Of a stretch of 64,000 nucleotides of DNA, positions 7,625 to 17,469 are shown piece after piece. The stretch's first letter is position 1; each line of letters starts with the position of its first letter. The translations under genes were made by a program, and so were the position numbers. The stretch lies in NCBI RefSeq assembly GCF_013409995.1, contig NZ_JACCBX010000001.1, forward strand, positions 618,932 to 682,931, read 5' to 3'. A model generated the notes under the pieces. It ran no database searches. It was not told where the DNA came from and was given only the letters and a program-made list of their open reading frames with translations. Source of the DNA: Neobacillus driksii (GTDB lineage Bacteria; Bacillota; Bacilli; Bacillales; Cytobacillaceae).

Positions 7625-8720
7625 GAACGGTTTTGAAATCACACTTCTTTGCGATATGGATGAAAAATTTATTAAATCTATGCCAGCCTATGTTAATTGT
7701 ATAAATGTTCCTATGACTAGAGGAATTGATTTTATTGGCTCAATTATGGCGATTATGAGGATGTATCGGATATTTAAAAAGGAAAAATTTAATCTTGTTC
7801 AGTACTCAACTCCTAATGCTTCCATGTATGCATCAATAGCATCCTGGTTGGCGAGAGTACCTATTAGGTTGTATTGTCAGTGGGGAATAATTTATGTTGG
7901 TATGTCAGGTATAAAACGTAGAATTTTTAAAGCAATTGAAAAACTTGTATGTAGTTTTTCTACAGATATACAACCTGATAGTCATGGCAACCTTAACTTT
8001 TCTAGGGTAGAAAAACTTTATTCAGAAGAAAGAAGTCGGGTGGTATGGAATGGCAGTGCGAGTGGTTTGGATTTAGATAAGTTTGATTACTTGAAAAAGG
8101 AAAAATTTAATTCTGAGATTAGGAAGAAATATAAAATTCCATCTGATGCAGTGGTAATTGGTTTTTTAGGTAGAGTAGGAAAAGAAAAAGGATTTGATGA
8201 ATTAATAACTGCTTTTATTTCTATAAAAGAAAAATATAAAAATGTAAAATTACTTTTTGTGGGCCCAAATGAAAAGCCGAAAACCGTTAGTCCTAATTTA
8301 CTAAAGTGGTTCGAAAATTCCAGTGATGTAATAAAGATTGGTTGGACGGATCAGACTGAAAAATACTTATCAGCTATGGATATGTTTGTTTTTCCAAGCT
8401 ATCGTGAGGGGTTTGGTAATGTTGTGATAGAAGCAGAAGCAATGGCTATACCAGTAATTGCTACAGATATTCCAGGCCCTCAAAATGGACTCGTAGATGG
8501 AGTTACCGGTTACCTAGTTCCTAAGCAAACTGTAAATCCCTTAATTGAAAAAATTGAAGAACTAATAAGTAATAAATTATTAAGAGAACAAATGGGGCAA
8601 AGTGGAAGAAAGTATGTTAAAGAGAATTTTGATAATCAAATTCTATTAAAACATATAATTGAAAATCGTAACTGGCTTTTTGAAAGAAATAGTCCTTCTC
8701 ATATCAAATATGGAAAATGA
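7539..8720 (+). CDS. Glycosyltransferase family 4 (GT-B fold)
   Basis: A 393-aa GT-B enzyme. The N-terminal Rossmann domain starts 'KKICIITTVSLTMNQF'; the C-terminal half has 'IGFLGRVGKEKGFDELI' and the nucleotide-binding 'FPSYREGFGNVVIEAEAMA' with the EX7E glutamates. It adds a sugar from a nucleotide donor to the lipid-linked repeat unit at the cytoplasmic face. The start is fixed by the conserved first beta strand, which forces an 86-base overlap with the transketolase gene. A strong inverted repeat follows the stop. Confidence 0.88.
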   Translation: MERKKICIITTVSLTMNQFVIWSLEELNKNGFEITLLCDMDEKFIKSMPAYVNCINVPMTRGIDFIGSIMAIMRMYRIFKKEKFNLVQYSTPNASMYASIASWLARVPIRLYCQWGIIYVGMSGIKRRIFKAIEKLVCSFSTDIQPDSHGNLNFSRVEKLYSEERSRVVWNGSASGLDLDKFDYLKKEKFNSEIRKKYKIPSDAVVIGFLGRVGKEKGFDELITAFISIKEKYKNVKLLFVGPNEKPKTVSPNLLKWFENSSDVIKIGWTDQTEKYLSAMDMFVFPSYREGFGNVVIEAEAMAIPVIATDIPGPQNGLVDGVTGYLVPKQTVNPLIEKIEELISNKLLREQMGQSGRKYVKENFDNQILLKHIIENRNWLFERNSPSHIKYGK

Positions 8721-8757
8721 TAAGAACCCAAATGATTTTAAATCATTTGGGTTCTTA
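8721..8757 (+). terminator. Perfect 18-bp inverted repeat inside the eps operon
   Basis: Arms 8721-8738 and 8740-8757 are perfectly complementary with a single base between them. The stem contains GAACCC/GGGTTC and is followed by AATGTAAA rather than a T-run. It sits in a 130-base gap between two eps genes on the same strand, with the only larger gap nearby. It could terminate part of the transcripts, mark a processing site, or block 3' exonucleases. Read-through by the EAR-modified polymerase is inferred. Confidence 0.5.
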
Positions 8758-8850
8758 ATGTAAAAGAATTAATCGTGATAGAATTCGTACACCTTTAGTA
8801 ATTCTATAAAAAATGAAGTTCAAATGAACAATTGAAGGGTAGAGTACAAA

Positions 8851-10224
8851 ATGAAATTATACGAGTCTATTGAGAACAGGAAAGAAAAAATATCTGTAAT
8901 AGGATTGGGGTATGTAGGTTTACCTTTAGCTATAACATTTGCGAACGTTTGTAATGTTGTTGGCTTTGATATTTCAGAGGAAAAAGTTAAAAAATATCAA
9001 AATGGTATTGATGTTACAAAGGAAGTAGGTGATCAAGCTCTGTATGAAACAACTGCATTATTTACTTCCGATGAAAAATTATTAAGAGATTGTAAATTTC
9101 ATATAGTAGCTGTACCTACACCTATTAATCCTGATAAAACCCCAAATTTAAATCCAATAATAGGTGCAAGTAAAATAGTTGGTAGAAACTTGATTAAAGG
9201 CTCCATTGTAGTGTTTGAATCCACTGTATATCCAGGGGTAACTGAAGAAATTTGTGTTCCTATAATAGAAAGAGAGTCCGGGTTAAAATGCGGTGTAGAT
9301 TTTAAAGTGGGATATTCTCCTGAAAGAATAAATCCTGGAGATAAAGTGCATAGATTAGAAAGTATCGTAAAAGTTGTATCTGGCATGGACGATGAATCAT
9401 TAGATGTTATAGCTAAAGTTTATGAAATGATTATTAAAGCTGGTGTATTTAAAGCGGAAAGTATTAAGGTAGCGGAAGCAGCAAAAGTGATTGAAAATTC
9501 ACAGAGGGATATTAATATAGCTTTTATGAATGAGCTTTCCATCATTTTTAATAAAATGGGAATAGATACCAATGCCGTACTTAAGGCAGCAAGCACAAAG
9601 TGGAATTTCTTGAATTTCTATCCAGGTCTAGTAGGTGGACATTGCATTGGTGTTGATCCGTATTATTTGACGTATAAGGCTGAGGAAATAGGGTATCATT
9701 CTCAGATAATTCTTTCAGGGAGAAAGATTAATGATGATATGGGAAAGTACGTTGCTGAGAATACAGTTAAAAACCTAATAAAGGCAAACAAACAAATAAA
9801 CGGTTCAAAAGTAGGAGTTTTTGGTATTACATTTAAAGAAAATTGCCCTGATGTTCGAAATTCAAAAGTAATAAGCATTATTAAGGAATTGGAAGAGTAT
9901 GGGATTGAGGTTCAAGTTGTTGATCCTGTTGCTGATAAGGATGAGCTTTGGAAGGAATATAAAATTAATCCTATCAGTATAGGGGATATAAATGATCTTG
10001 ATGCCATCATTATAGCTGTACCTCATGAAGAATTTAAGAGTTTGGATTTAAAACTAATAAAAACCATGTATAGACAACGGGCAGAAGTCAATACAGACAT
10101 TAGAGGTGGAGTAGCATTACTATCTAAAGAGTCTTTTGAAAAAGATGCTGTATTAATAGATGTCAAGGGATTATTTGATAGAAAGAAAGCAGAGAATATG
10201 AATTATTTATACTGGAGGCTATAA
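8851..10224 (+). CDS. UDP-N-acetylhexosamine 6-dehydrogenase (TviB/WbpA/WecC type)
   Basis: A 457-aa NAD-dependent UDP-sugar dehydrogenase. Features are '[16 protein letters not shown]' (NAD-binding, residue 16), '[11 protein letters not shown]', '[11 protein letters not shown]', the catalytic loop '[18 protein letters not shown]' with the nucleophilic Cys, and '[15 protein letters not shown]'. It oxidises C6 of a UDP-HexNAc twice to give a uronate. It is followed after one base by a WbpP/TviC-like epimerase, the same pairing that makes UDP-GalNAcA for Vi antigen, so an acidic amino sugar in this polymer is likely. Confidence 0.9.
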   Translation: MKLYESIENRKEKISVIGLGYVGLPLAITFANVCNVVGFDISEEKVKKYQNGIDVTKEVGDQALYETTALFTSDEKLLRDCKFHIVAVPTPINPDKTPNLNPIIGASKIVGRNLIKGSIVVFESTVYPGVTEEICVPIIERESGLKCGVDFKVGYSPERINPGDKVHRLESIVKVVSGMDDESLDVIAKVYEMIIKAGVFKAESIKVAEAAKVIENSQRDINIAFMNELSIIFNKMGIDTNAVLKAASTKWNFLNFYPGLVGGHCIGVDPYYLTYKAEEIGYHSQIILSGRKINDDMGKYVAENTVKNLIKANKQINGSKVGVFGITFKENCPDVRNSKVISIIKELEEYGIEVQVVDPVADKDELWKEYKINPISIGDINDLDAIIIAVPHEEFKSLDLKLIKTMYRQRAEVNTDIRGGVALLSKESFEKDAVLIDVKGLFDRKKAENMNYLYWRL

Positions 10225-10225
10225 A

Positions 10226-11218
10226 ATGGGCTACAAAAATATAAATTTCCTTACAGGTACAAAATTTTTAGTTACAGGTGCAGCAGGATTTATCGGCTCA
10301 AATATTGTTAATGCCTTATTAAATAAGGGGTATAAAGTAAGGGGAATCGATAACTTTTCAACTGGAAACATAGATAATATACAAAAACATCTAAGTAATC
10401 CTAATTTTGAGTTCGTAGAGGGTGATATTCGGGATTTTGATACATGTAAAGTAATTTGTACAAATATCGACTATGTTCTTCATCAGGCGGCTTTAGGATC
10501 AGTTCCGAGATCAATGAAACAACCATTAATATATGAAGAAAATAATGTAAAGGGTACGGCAAACATGATGGAAGCAGCAAGGATTTCTCATGTAAAAAGG
10601 TTTATATATGCATCATCATCATCAGTGTATGGTGATTCTCCTAACTTACCAAAAGTGGAAGGAGATGAAGGGAATTTACTTTCTCCATATGCTTTGACTA
10701 AAAAAATTAATGAGGAATATGGAAAACTTTATACAGATATTTATGGGTTAGAGTGTATTGGTCTTAGATATTTTAATGTGTTTGGCAAACACCAAAACCC
10801 CAACGGAGCATACGCAGCAGTGATTCCTAAATTTGTTAGTCAACTATTAGTAAATGATTCACCAACCATAAATGGTGATGGCGAACAATCAAGGGACTTT
10901 ACGTACATAGATAATGTGATTGAGGCAAATTTAAAAGCTTGTTTAGCACCTTATGAAGCCTGTGGAAAATCTTTTAATATTGCTTACGGTGATAGAGAAA
11001 ATTTAATGGATGTTTATAGAAAGATATCAACATTACTTGGTAAAGAGATAACACCTATTTTCGGACTTAATAGAGAAGGGGATATTAAGCATTCCATTGC
11101 TGATATAAGCGAAGCAAGGAATCTTCTAGATTATCATCCTGAATATGACTTTACAACAGGGCTCGAATTAACGATTGAGTGGTACAAGGAAAATTTATTA
11201 GGAGTGAAGAGCTATTAA
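10226..11218 (+). CDS. UDP-HexNAc(A) 4-epimerase (WbpP/TviC-like, extended SDR)
   Basis: A 330-aa extended SDR. It has the NAD motif 'VTGAAGFIGSNIVNALL', catalytic 'SPYALTKKINEEY' (YxxxK), 'ASSSSVYGD' and 'LGSVPRSMKQPL', the last typical of WbpP/TviC enzymes that epimerise N-acetylated UDP-sugars at C4. It starts one base after the dehydrogenase stop. Together they should turn UDP-GlcNAc into UDP-GalNAcA. The exact order of the two steps cannot be read from sequence. Confidence 0.88.
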   Translation: MGYKNINFLTGTKFLVTGAAGFIGSNIVNALLNKGYKVRGIDNFSTGNIDNIQKHLSNPNFEFVEGDIRDFDTCKVICTNIDYVLHQAALGSVPRSMKQPLIYEENNVKGTANMMEAARISHVKRFIYASSSSVYGDSPNLPKVEGDEGNLLSPYALTKKINEEYGKLYTDIYGLECIGLRYFNVFGKHQNPNGAYAAVIPKFVSQLLVNDSPTINGDGEQSRDFTYIDNVIEANLKACLAPYEACGKSFNIAYGDRENLMDVYRKISTLLGKEITPIFGLNREGDIKHSIADISEARNLLDYHPEYDFTTGLELTIEWYKENLLGVKSY

Positions 11219-12017
11219 TAAAAAAATTTCTATAATTATGGGAATTTATAATTGTGCAGATACATTATCTCAAGCTATTGAATCAATTTTGGCTCAAACT
11301 TATAAAAATTGGGAATTAATTATGTGTGATGATGGTTCCACAGATGATACTGTCCAAGTTGCTGAGAATTATAGAAAAAGTTTTCCAGAAAAGGTTTTTT
11401 TAATAAAAAATAAAAAGAATTCCGGTTTGGCGGTGACATTAAACCACTGCTTAAAGTATGCAATAGGCGATTATATTGCAAGAATGGATGGAGATGACAT
11501 TTCGGTTCCAGAAAGATTTGAAAAGCAAGTGGATTTTCTTGAAAATAATCCGGAATATGATCTTGTAAGTACTCTGATGATACCCTTCGATAATAATATT
11601 GAAGGAATACCTAGAGGTATTGATAAACAACCAGATATGTATTCTCTATTGACGAACGTACCGTTTGCACATGCTACGATAATGGCTAAAAGAGAAGTAT
11701 ATCAACAGCTGGGTGGCTACTCTATTTTAAAAAGGACCATAAGAGGACAAGATTTGGACCTCTGGTTCCGCTTTTATAAAGCTGGATTTAATGGCTACGT
11801 TCTACAAGAGGGTCTGTATAAAGTGAGAGAGGATATGAATAGTTTTAAAAGAAAAAAATTGATATATCGTATACATGAAATGCAAACTAGATTATATGGA
11901 TATCGCCTATTAAACTTTCCTTTAAGATATTATCCTTTAGCGTTAAGACCAGTAATTGTAGGACTGATTCCACGACAGATAATGTTTTCATATAGGTCGA
12001 AAATATTAAAGGGATGA
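11214..12017 (+). CDS. Glycosyltransferase family 2, probable ATT start
   Basis: A GT-A enzyme with the donor-binding sequence 'DDGSTDDTVQVAENY' and 'ARMDGDDISVPERFEKQ' (DXD-like), and an acceptor region with 'GQDLDLWFRFYKAG'. The first ATG (11238) would delete the opening beta strand 'KKISIIMGIYN' that every GT2 has. The frame is open only back to 11208, and the only plausible initiator is ATT at 11214, placed 9 bases after a GGAG (11201-11204) and overlapping the previous stop. I therefore place the start there (267 aa). Confidence 0.75.
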   Translation: MNKKISIIMGIYNCADTLSQAIESILAQTYKNWELIMCDDGSTDDTVQVAENYRKSFPEKVFLIKNKKNSGLAVTLNHCLKYAIGDYIARMDGDDISVPERFEKQVDFLENNPEYDLVSTLMIPFDNNIEGIPRGIDKQPDMYSLLTNVPFAHATIMAKREVYQQLGGYSILKRTIRGQDLDLWFRFYKAGFNGYVLQEGLYKVREDMNSFKRKKLIYRIHEMQTRLYGYRLLNFPLRYYPLALRPVIVGLIPRQIMFSYRSKILKG

Positions 12018-12021
12018 TGAA

Positions 12022-12963
12022 ATGGCAATAGTTAAAGAATTTAAGAAAAGATTTAGATGGGTGAAGAAAAACCCATGGATATTACTTGTTTGGAATGAAA
12101 GAAGACGGATACAGGGTGAGAAGGAAATAAAAAAGTATACGGATAAACAAGCAATAGATATACTCTATAAATCACACGTAAATCAAGTACCTAATCTTGA
12201 TAATCCGACTAAGTTTAGTGAAAAACTTCAATGGCTCAAGCTTTACTACCGTGATCCATTAATGACCCAATGTGCTGATAAATACAGTGTGCGAGATTAT
12301 GTAACTAAATGTGGATATGGTGAGATTTTAAATCCTTTAATTAATTCATATGAAAATGTTGACGATATCGATTTATCTGCTTTACCCGATAAATTTGTTC
12401 TAAAAGGAAGTCATGGTAGCGCCTGGAATATCATATGTAAAGACAAGAGTAAAATTAACTGGAGATCTTGGAAATTAATAATGAAAAGTTGGATGAGACA
12501 AAACCTATACTGGTATGGAAGAGAATGGGTTTATAAAGATATTAAACCAAGAATCATTTGTGAAGAATATATTGAGGATCAACTTGGCAGTCTCTTAGAT
12601 TATAAGTTCTTTTGTTTTAATGGAGAACCGAAGTTTGTTCAAGTAGACGTAGGCAGGTTTGATAAACAAAATTATAGAAACTTTTACGATTTGGACTGGA
12701 ATTTGCTTCCATTTGGAAAAGATATTCCCCATAACCCTAATATCAAATTTGAAAAACCTAAGAATTTTTCCAAGATGGTTGAGATTGCAAGAACATTGTC
12801 TCAACCTTTTCCTTATGTGCGAGCAGATTTTTATAATGTTAATGGGAAAATTTATTTTGGAGAGCTTACATTTTTCCCTGCAAGTGGTACTCCAGATTTC
12901 CGTCCATCTAAATATGACGAAATCGTTGGAAGCTGGCTTGTTCTACCTGAGAGGAATAATTGA
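12022..12963 (+). CDS. TupA-like ATP-grasp protein
   Basis: A 313-aa member of the TupA-like ATP-grasp family. Recognisable stretches are 'NPTKFSEKLQWLKLYYRDP' near residue 60, 'CADKYSVRDYV', 'LPDKFVLKGSHGS', 'ICEEYIEDQLG', 'DYKFFCFNGEPKFVQVD' and 'YFGELTFFPASG'. Family members are found in capsule and teichuronopeptide loci and are thought to ligate amino acids or similar groups to the polymer. The substrate here is unknown. It is preceded by GATGATGA and followed by a gene that overlaps or abuts it. Confidence 0.85.
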   Translation: MAIVKEFKKRFRWVKKNPWILLVWNERRRIQGEKEIKKYTDKQAIDILYKSHVNQVPNLDNPTKFSEKLQWLKLYYRDPLMTQCADKYSVRDYVTKCGYGEILNPLINSYENVDDIDLSALPDKFVLKGSHGSAWNIICKDKSKINWRSWKLIMKSWMRQNLYWYGREWVYKDIKPRIICEEYIEDQLGSLLDYKFFCFNGEPKFVQVDVGRFDKQNYRNFYDLDWNLLPFGKDIPHNPNIKFEKPKNFSKMVEIARTLSQPFPYVRADFYNVNGKIYFGELTFFPASGTPDFRPSKYDEIVGSWLVLPERNN

Positions 12964-12965
12964 AT

Positions 12966-14126
12966 ATGAGTACTGAGAGAGAAAAAATCAAGGTTTTGCA
13001 TGTTGTAGGTACTATGAATACTGGCGGAGCAGAAATTATGTTAATGGATATTTATAGGAATATTTCTGCAAACGTAGAATTTGATTTTTTAGTTAATGTT
13101 AAAGCCAATAAAGATTTACCAAAAGGTGACTTTGATGAAGAAATTATAAAACGTGGAGGTAGGCTTTTATATGTTACTGCGCAGTGGGATTTAGGGATAA
13201 CGAGATTTATTAAAGCCTTTAAACAAATCATAAAGGAAAATGGGAAACCTGATATTTTACATGTACATTTAAATTCTAAGGGGGGAGTTATTGCTCTTTG
13301 TGCTAGATTATGTAAAATAAAAAAAATTATTGTACATTCCCATGCCGATATTAACTATAGAGGTAGTTTATTAAAGGTATTACCTCATTTAATAGAGCTT
13401 AAATTCCAAAAAATTCTAATTAGCCTTTTTGCAACAGACTTATGGGCTTGTTCCAGACCTGCAGCAAAGAGTTTATTTTTTCCGTGGATTGAAAAAAAAG
13501 CTGTAATAATAAATAATGCAATAAATGTTTCATCCTTCTTAGAAGTTTCTAATGATACACGGACAAAAATTCGTGAAAGTATTAAGGCATTTGATAATAA
13601 AATTGTAATTGGTAATGTTGGAAGAATAAATAGATCAAAAAATATTGGCTTTTTAATTGAAATAATGAAAATACTTAAGGAGAAAGAAGTAGATTGTATT
13701 TTGGTTTGTGCAGGACGAATTGATGATGAACAATACATGAATGAAGTGAAATGGCAGATTGAGAAATTTGGACTTCAAGAACAAGTTGTGTTCTTAGGTA
13801 ATAGAAATGATATACAAAATGTACTTTCCTCTTTTGATATTTTTGTTAGTCCATCCCGCCATGAAGGATTTGGAATGGTTGCTGCAGAAGCACAGGCATC
13901 TGGACTTCCTTGTGTTTTATCGGATGGATTTCCAAAAAATGTTGACATGGGACTTAATTTAGTTGAATTTATGGATGATTTTAATGCAGAAGAGTGGGCT
14001 GAGACTATTATGGATAAATTAAATTCCAAAATATTAGACAAGGAAAAAATATATAAAAAGCTGGCAGAACTTGGTTTTGATGTGGTCGAAAATACTAAAA
14101 GAGTTGAAGAGCTTTACTATAGTTAG
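12966..14126 (+). CDS. Glycosyltransferase family 1/4 (EpsF-like)
   Basis: A GT-B enzyme of about 386 aa. N-terminal 'KVLHVVGTMNTGGAEIML' with the GGAE loop, 'DILHVHLNSKGG', then the donor domain 'IGNVGRINRSKNIGFLIEI' and 'FVSPSRHEGFGMVAAEAQA'. The sequence pattern is close to EpsF of B. subtilis. A TTG at 12960 overlapping the previous stop is an alternative start, as GAGG at 12951 is 5 bases from it and 11 from the ATG at 12966. It belongs to the cytoplasmic assembly set. Confidence 0.85.
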   Translation: MSTEREKIKVLHVVGTMNTGGAEIMLMDIYRNISANVEFDFLVNVKANKDLPKGDFDEEIIKRGGRLLYVTAQWDLGITRFIKAFKQIIKENGKPDILHVHLNSKGGVIALCARLCKIKKIIVHSHADINYRGSLLKVLPHLIELKFQKILISLFATDLWACSRPAAKSLFFPWIEKKAVIINNAINVSSFLEVSNDTRTKIRESIKAFDNKIVIGNVGRINRSKNIGFLIEIMKILKEKEVDCILVCAGRIDDEQYMNEVKWQIEKFGLQEQVVFLGNRNDIQNVLSSFDIFVSPSRHEGFGMVAAEAQASGLPCVLSDGFPKNVDMGLNLVEFMDDFNAEEWAETIMDKLNSKILDKEKIYKKLAELGFDVVENTKRVEELYYS

Positions 14127-14142
14127 TAGAGGAGATCAAGAA

Positions 14143-15288
14143 ATGAAAAAAGATTCCAGTATTTTAATATGCGGAGACCTTTGTCCAACACCTGAAATGC
14201 AGATGTTACTTGCTAAAGAAAACGTGGAACCCGTTTTTAATAGGTTGATTCAAGAGTTTAATAAGTCTGATTTATTAATTGGTAACCTTGAAGCACCTTT
14301 TTTAGAACATGGTGATCCGATAATAAAAACAGGTCCTTCTTTTAAACTTATACCCGAAAGTATAAAAGGGTTTAAGAGTGTAGGATTTCAAGTTTTAGGT
14401 ATGGCAAATAATCATATAAGGGATTATGGAGATGCGGGTGTTGCTCTATCTATGCAAATATGCAAGGAAAAGGGTATCTCATTTGTTGGCGCAGGGACAA
14501 ATGAAAAAAATGCTAAAGCACCTTTGATTAAAAACGTTAATGGATGGAACGTAGGTTTTTTAGCTTATGCAGAACATGAATTTAATTATGCATCAGAGAC
14601 AAACATGGGAGCAAATGCATTTGATCTATATTACAGTTTTGATGAAATTCGAGCATTGAAGCGGCAGTGTGATTATGTAATTGTCTTATATCATGGAGGG
14701 ATTGAATACTATCAATATCCTAGTCCTGATTTGCAAAAGAAATCCCGCAGAATGATAGAGTCAGGGGCTGATATTGTTTTATGCCAACATAGTCACTGTG
14801 TTGGATGTGAGGAAAAATATCAGGGTGGAACAATCTTATATGGTCAAGGGAATACCTTGTTTGGTTATAAATCCAATTCCCAAACTTGGAATGAAGGGTT
14901 ATTAGTTAGAATTAATTTATCAGATAGGGAAACGAATGTGTCGTATATACCTATTAAAGCTACAAAAACAAATGCAGTTGATCTATTGGATGATAGTACA
15001 GTCGATGATTTTATGAAAAGGTTTAATAAAAGATCTACGCAAATACTTAATTCAAGCTTTGTTAAAGAGTCATGGAAATCGTTTTGTCAGTCTAAACAGG
15101 CAGAATACCTGCCGATGCTTTTTGGTCATGGAAGAGTTGTCACGGCTATCAACAAAAGGGTTAATAACATTATAATAAAATTTTTCTATTCTAATAGAAG
15201 AACTCGCGTAGTTCATAATTTAATACGTTGTGAAGCACATAATGAGGTTGTCCAGACCAGTCTACGAAATTTTAATGCCGATAATTAG
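14143..15288 (+). CDS. CapA-family (poly-gamma-glutamate type) metallophosphatase-fold protein
   Basis: A 381-aa protein. 'ILICGDLCP', 'LLIGNLEAPF', 'GMANNHIRDYG', 'VVLYHGG'-like and 'LCQHSHCVG' are the metal-binding motifs of the CapA/PgsA calcineurin-like fold. The frame is open upstream to 14071, but the ATG at 14143 has an AGGAG RBS and matches the family's start. No signal peptide or anchor is visible, unlike PgsA, so it probably acts in the cytoplasm. Homologues sit in many capsule loci; the role in polymer modification or export is unknown. Confidence 0.85.
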   Translation: MKKDSSILICGDLCPTPEMQMLLAKENVEPVFNRLIQEFNKSDLLIGNLEAPFLEHGDPIIKTGPSFKLIPESIKGFKSVGFQVLGMANNHIRDYGDAGVALSMQICKEKGISFVGAGTNEKNAKAPLIKNVNGWNVGFLAYAEHEFNYASETNMGANAFDLYYSFDEIRALKRQCDYVIVLYHGGIEYYQYPSPDLQKKSRRMIESGADIVLCQHSHCVGCEEKYQGGTILYGQGNTLFGYKSNSQTWNEGLLVRINLSDRETNVSYIPIKATKTNAVDLLDDSTVDDFMKRFNKRSTQILNSSFVKESWKSFCQSKQAEYLPMLFGHGRVVTAINKRVNNIIIKFFYSNRRTRVVHNLIRCEAHNEVVQTSLRNFNADN

Positions 15289-15308
15289 TAAAACAGAGGA
15301 GGGAGACT

Positions 15309-16337
15309 ATGTCTTTAATTAGCATAGTTGTACCTGTTTACAATGTTGAGCAATACATAAAACGTTGTATAGATAGCTTAATACACCAGACATACAAAGA
15401 TATTGAAATATTACTTGTAAATGATGGTTCAACGGATAGATCTGGGATTATTTGTGAGGATTACGCACAAAAAGATAAAAGAATTAAAATTATTCATAAA
15501 GTAAATGGTGGATTAACTTCTGCAAGATTAGCTGGTTTTAAAGTGGCAAGAGGTGAATATATAGCATTCGTTGACTCTGATGACTGGGTCAGTAGGGATA
15601 TGTATAAGAGATTATATAATAAAATTATCGAAGATGCAGCAGATATATGTATGTGTTCATATTCAACTGTAGTGGATAATGTAAAGTATGCAAAGTCTAT
15701 TCCGGTTAAACCTGGAGTTTACAAGACTGACCAAATAAGGGAAGATATTTTAGTGAAAATGGCAGGAAGAAAAAATTGGGTTGAGGAGGATTATCTTACT
15801 GGTTTTATCACATTGAAATTATATAAAAAAACATTGATAAAGGAAGATTGGTTTTTTTCTGAAAGAGAGTTTTTTGCGGAGGATATCCTTTTTAATCTTC
15901 ATGCTATTTCTACAGCAAAGTGTGTTACTGTAATTAATGAAAATTTATATTACTATTTCTATAATTCAGCTTCTTTGTCAAATGTGTATCGAAACAAAAA
16001 ATGGGATCAACTGTTAAAACTAAATAGGTATTGTCGTCAATTCTTTCAAGCCCAGGGACTATTTGATACTGCAAAATTAAGATTAGATAACGCCCTGATA
16101 GGTGCTGTGCTCGGTTCAATTGACAACGAAGCTAAAAAAAATAATACTAAATCATTTTTTCGAAAGATTGAGGAAATTTCACGGATCATTAAAACTCCCG
16201 GTGTTATAGATGCTGTTAATATGCAGTTATCAGATGATAACTTTAAAAGACGTATATACTTTATTTTAATTCGTGCCAAATTAAGTGGACTATTGTTGAT
16301 TTTAAGCACTTTACGGATGAAACGTATTGGGGGGTAA
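15309..16337 (+). CDS. Glycosyltransferase family 2
   Basis: A 342-aa GT-A enzyme: 'SIVVPVYNVEQYIKRCIDS', 'LLVNDGSTDRSG', 'RGEYIAFVDSDDWVSRDMY' with the metal-binding DSDD, then 'FFAEDILFNLHAI' (catalytic-loop region). It shares its plan with the protein at 18648, so the two are likely paralogues that add different sugars. RBS AGAGGAGGGAG is 6 bases before the ATG. Donor and linkage are unknown. Confidence 0.88.
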   Translation: MSLISIVVPVYNVEQYIKRCIDSLIHQTYKDIEILLVNDGSTDRSGIICEDYAQKDKRIKIIHKVNGGLTSARLAGFKVARGEYIAFVDSDDWVSRDMYKRLYNKIIEDAADICMCSYSTVVDNVKYAKSIPVKPGVYKTDQIREDILVKMAGRKNWVEEDYLTGFITLKLYKKTLIKEDWFFSEREFFAEDILFNLHAISTAKCVTVINENLYYYFYNSASLSNVYRNKKWDQLLKLNRYCRQFFQAQGLFDTAKLRLDNALIGAVLGSIDNEAKKNNTKSFFRKIEEISRIIKTPGVIDAVNMQLSDDNFKRRIYFILIRAKLSGLLLILSTLRMKRIGG

Positions 16338-16357
16338 GTTTAATTGAAATATAGTGG

Positions 16358-17440
16358 GTGATTGATGTGACGATACTACTACCAATGTTGTTATTATCTT
16401 ACTACTGTGGATTAATAGCTGAAATACAAGCAGTTCCCAATGGTAGTTTGATAACGAAGAAAAGCATTAATAAGGCATTTGCAGTATTATCTTTTTTTGT
16501 TGTTACTTTTGTGGCAGCATTCAGAAATAACTTTGTAGATACAGGTGTTTATAAGGCACAATATATAAAAATTAATAATTGGGAGTATTTTATAAATTAT
16601 AAAGATAAAGGTTTTGCTGTATTAATGTGGGTATTAAATTTGATGTCAAGCCATCCCCAGACTTTAATAATTATAACAGCAGTCATAATAAACATTTTAA
16701 TTTTCAGGACATTGTACAAATATTGTGTTCAATTTGAAATGGGAATATTTCTATTTATAACAACTGGTTGTTTTGCATTATCAATGAATGGAATAAGGCA
16801 GTTTTTAGCTGCCTCAGTAATATTTGCAGCCACTTATCTAATCCTTAATGCTAAGTTTAAACAATACTTTTTGGTGGTATTACTAGCCGCATCATTACAT
16901 TCATCAGCGCTGATTATGATTCCGGTTTATTTTATAGTTAGGAGAAAAGCATGGAGTTGGTCAACATTCTTGATTATTGTAATTTCAATTGCTGGATATT
17001 TAGGCTTTAATACATTGTTACCATTAGTATCTGGAGCATTGGGAGAAAGTCGATTTGAAAGTAATCTTAATTATTTTAACCAAGGAAATGGTGTTAATAT
17101 TATCCGTATTTTGGTTCAAGCCGTACCCGTAATATTAGCATATATTGTAAGGGATAGGTTAAAGGTATATTGGGATAAATCAGATATAATTGTTAATTTT
17201 TCTATGCTGAATTTAATCGTAATGATATTTGCTTCTTATAGTTGGATAATTGCAAGAATATGTTTTTACTTCCAAATATATAATATTTTACTAATACCAT
17301 GGATTATTCATTCAGGTTTTGATAAAAAAGCAAGGCGCTTTTTATATTACTTATGTTTTGTATTATTTACTTTTTATTTCTATTACGAAATGGTATATAT
17401 GTTTAAAAACGATTTTCAGTTAATTTTCAGATTAAGCTAA
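16358..17440 (+). CDS. EpsG-family polysaccharide polymerase (Wzy-like)
   Basis: A 360-aa integral membrane protein with about ten hydrophobic spans. The family marks are 'AFRNNFVDTGVYKAQY' near residue 50, 'KDKGFAVLMWVLN' and 'SMNGIRQFLAASVIFAA' with the conserved N-x-x-R-Q, as in EpsG/Wzy polymerases. It would join undecaprenyl-linked repeat units outside the membrane. It starts with GTG; 'TGGGTGATTGAT' precedes it. It is the only polymerase candidate in the visible operon, and pairs with the Wzx flippase at 19807. Confidence 0.85.
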   Translation: MIDVTILLPMLLLSYYCGLIAEIQAVPNGSLITKKSINKAFAVLSFFVVTFVAAFRNNFVDTGVYKAQYIKINNWEYFINYKDKGFAVLMWVLNLMSSHPQTLIIITAVIINILIFRTLYKYCVQFEMGIFLFITTGCFALSMNGIRQFLAASVIFAATYLILNAKFKQYFLVVLLAASLHSSALIMIPVYFIVRRKAWSWSTFLIIVISIAGYLGFNTLLPLVSGALGESRFESNLNYFNQGNGVNIIRILVQAVPVILAYIVRDRLKVYWDKSDIIVNFSMLNLIVMIFASYSWIIARICFYFQIYNILLIPWIIHSGFDKKARRFLYYLCFVLFTFYFYYEMVYMFKNDFQLIFRLS

Positions 17441-17469
17441 ATAAAAATCTTATTAAAAGGAGAAATAAT

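Noticed and set aside
13385..13738. Long minus-strand open frames inside eps, aminotransferase and permease genes
   Set aside because: They are shadows of well-supported + strand genes, without RBS or recognisable domains.
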